Below, in pieces: positions 62,892 to 64,000 of a stretch of 64,000 nt of DNA (position 1 is the stretch's first letter; each line of letters opens with the position of its first letter). Origin of the DNA: Neisseriaceae bacterium. GTDB lineage: Bacteria > Pseudomonadota > Gammaproteobacteria > Burkholderiales > Neisseriaceae. A program made the position numbers and the translations under genes. The notes under the pieces were generated by a model, which had not been told where the DNA came from, ran no database searches, and was given only the letters and a program-made list of their open reading frames with translations. Where the stretch lies: NCBI GenBank assembly GCA_017991555.1, contig JAGOQM010000002.1, positions 1-64,000 on the forward strand, in the 5' to 3' direction.

Positions 62892-64000
62892 TTAGGTGCC
62901 TAAAGCTTTTTTTAAACTGGTGAGTAAAATACCAACGTGCTCCTCATTAAAGGTTAAGGGCGGGCGAATCTTTAAGACCGCCATCGTCGGCCCCGAGTAA
63001 TTCAACAAAACCCCCGCATCGCGCAGGTCATTCACCACTCTCGCCGCGCGCGCTGCCGCCGTCTCTTTGCCATCTGGCGCCATTTGAATGCCCCAATACA
63101 GGCCCTCACCCCGAATGGCTTCTACCCCTAGCGAAGACAGCGCCTGGCCAAACTGCTGGCGGATCAACTGGCCCAGCCGCCCCACCTGCTCGGGCAACTG
63201 CCGCGTTTCTAACTCGTCCAAAACCGCCGTGGCCGCAGCCACCGCCACCGGATTGCCACCAAAGGTATTGAAATAACGGCCCTTGTCGGCAAAGGCTTGA
63301 ATCAAAGCCTCGCTCGCCACCACCGCGGCAATGGGGTAGCCATTGCCCATTGGCTTGCCCATGGTGACCAAATCTGGCGTCACGCCGGCATGATTAAAAC
63401 CCCACCAGCTTGGGCCCAAGCGGGCAAACCCGGTTTGCACTTCGTCAATAATCACCAACGCCCCCGCCGCATGCGTGGCCTGCACCGCCAAATCTAATGA
63501 GCCTTGGGCACAAGGATCAATGCCATCACTGGCCACGATTGGGTCGATGATGAAGGCACAAGGCTGGATGCCGTGGGCGGCCAAATCTTCAAAAGCCAAG
63601 CGCACATCGTTGCCAAAGCGGGCCCCCTCGCCCTCACCTTGCTCACTGCACGGAGGCGCCACCGTACGCACAAACGCCGAAACCGGGGCCAACGAGGGCG
63701 ACAGCTGCGCCAGTAAATGGCTCACCCCATGGTAGGCGTTGCTGGTCACCACAATGCCCTTGCCGCCGGTGGCTGCTTCGGCAATGCGAATGGCCAAATC
63801 ATTGGCTTCACTGCCGGTACAGGTCAGCATTAATTGGTTTAGGCCCGCCGGAAAGTGGCTCAGCAGGCGCTCGGCATAATCCAAAATCAAATGATGTAAA
63901 TACCGAGTATGGGTACACAACACCGATGCCTGCTCGGCCATCGCCGCCACCACCTTAGGATTGCAATGGCCCACCACCGGTACATTGTTGTAAGCATCCA
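62892..64000 (-). CDS. Class III aminotransferase (5' end beyond the window)
   Basis: Partial gene; the frame runs past the window edge, where VLDAYNNVPVVGH-like sequence continues upstream. The PLP lysine is in LVTMGKPMGNGYP, the conserved aspartate in VIIDEVQTGFARLG, and GSEANDLAIRIAEAATGG is the phosphate-binding region. The pattern resembles alanine-glyoxylate and ethanolamine-phosphate lyase relatives (AGXT2/AGXT2L type). As the first visible gene of the operon it probably transaminates or eliminates ammonia from the compound imported by the ABC system. The exact reaction is not determined. Confidence 0.88.
   Translation of the reverse strand, partial: DAYNNVPVVGHCNPKVVAAMAEQASVLCTHTRYLHHLILDYAERLLSHFPAGLNQLMLTCTGSEANDLAIRIAEAATGGKGIVVTSNAYHGVSHLLAQLSPSLAPVSAFVRTVAPPCSEQGEGEGARFGNDVRLAFEDLAAHGIQPCAFIIDPIVASDGIDPCAQGSLDLAVQATHAAGALVIIDEVQTGFARLGPSWWGFNHAGVTPDLVTMGKPMGNGYPIAAVVASEALIQAFADKGRYFNTFGGNPVAVAAATAVLDELETRQLPEQVGRLGQLIRQQFGQALSSLGVEAIRGEGLYWGIQMAPDGKETAAARAARVVNDLRDAGVLLNYSGPTMAVLKIRPPLTFNEEHVGILLTSLKKALGT

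Noticed and set aside
1..64000. CRISPR array, prophage or transposase gene
   Set aside because: No regularly spaced repeats, phage structural genes or DDE/HUH transposase motifs were seen. The dispersed repeat has no coding capacity of its own.
1..64000. Neisseria-type DNA uptake sequences
   Set aside because: I looked for the common 10-12-mer uptake sequences (such as GCCGTCTGAA) and did not see them recurring, so they do not support assigning the window to that genus.

Overview
This 64 kb window looks like a chromosomal segment of a betaproteobacterium. It is mostly GC-rich, with densely packed metabolic operons. The best taxonomic clue is the sulfate assimilation cluster cysG / cysH-cysD-cysN-cysJ-cysI followed by sbp-cysT-cysW-cysA, which resembles the arrangement I know from Neisseriaceae. 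Family-level placement is an inference, because the window has no rRNA, tRNA or ribosomal protein gene. I saw no CRISPR array, prophage or transposase gene.

Layout. 1-169: right end of a dispersed palindromic repeat. 269-3685: formate module with an OFA-type transporter, an HPP-family membrane protein and an NAD-dependent formate dehydrogenase. 4143-5456: an AT-rich membrane protein of unknown function, probably acquired. 5426-18231: assimilatory sulfate reduction (cysG divergent from cysHDNJI) and sulfate uptake (sbp-cysTWA), ending in an unknown gene. The divergent cysG/cysH promoter region carries two tandem copies of a motif like the MetJ box. 18545-22458: a small Pmp3-like protein and a LysR / Frm2-type nitroreductase / pirin / GST group. 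22617-23306: a full copy of the repeat. 23656-25717: TetR regulator and CycA-type permease. 26075-30079: a five-gene operon of an exported protein, an AfsA-like hotdog enzyme, a HAD phosphatase, a DUF2165-like membrane protein and an MFS transporter, opposite a MerR-type gene. It resembles a compact biosynthesis and export unit for a butyrolactone-like small molecule. 31027-34509: mfd.

35024-40589: methionine uptake region with two SAM-I riboswitches, three metQ lipoprotein genes, metN, metI and an exported hydrolase. 40699-53127: acyl-CoA region. On the minus strand are malonyl-CoA decarboxylase, PhaB-type reductase, acyl-CoA dehydrogenase, a duplicated aldehyde dehydrogenase 5' end, aldehyde dehydrogenase, an NCS2-like permease and an acyl-CoA synthetase. 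On the plus strand are a MaoC hydratase, an isochorismatase-like hydrolase and a FixL/FixJ-like two-component pair. 53208-53891: second full copy of the repeat. 53898-56569: macrodomain protein, HIT protein and ProP-type symporter. 56990-64000: an operon of a class III aminotransferase (cut by the window edge), a polyamine-type ABC importer, an SDR and a class II aldolase-like protein.

The strongest leads are the AfsA/HAD/MFS operon, the roughly 690 bp non-coding palindromic element whose terminal repeats co-vary within each copy, the MetJ-like boxes in the divergent cys promoter, and the doubled SAM riboswitches around three MetQ paralogues. Sequence similarity calls are from pattern recognition only; no database search was run.
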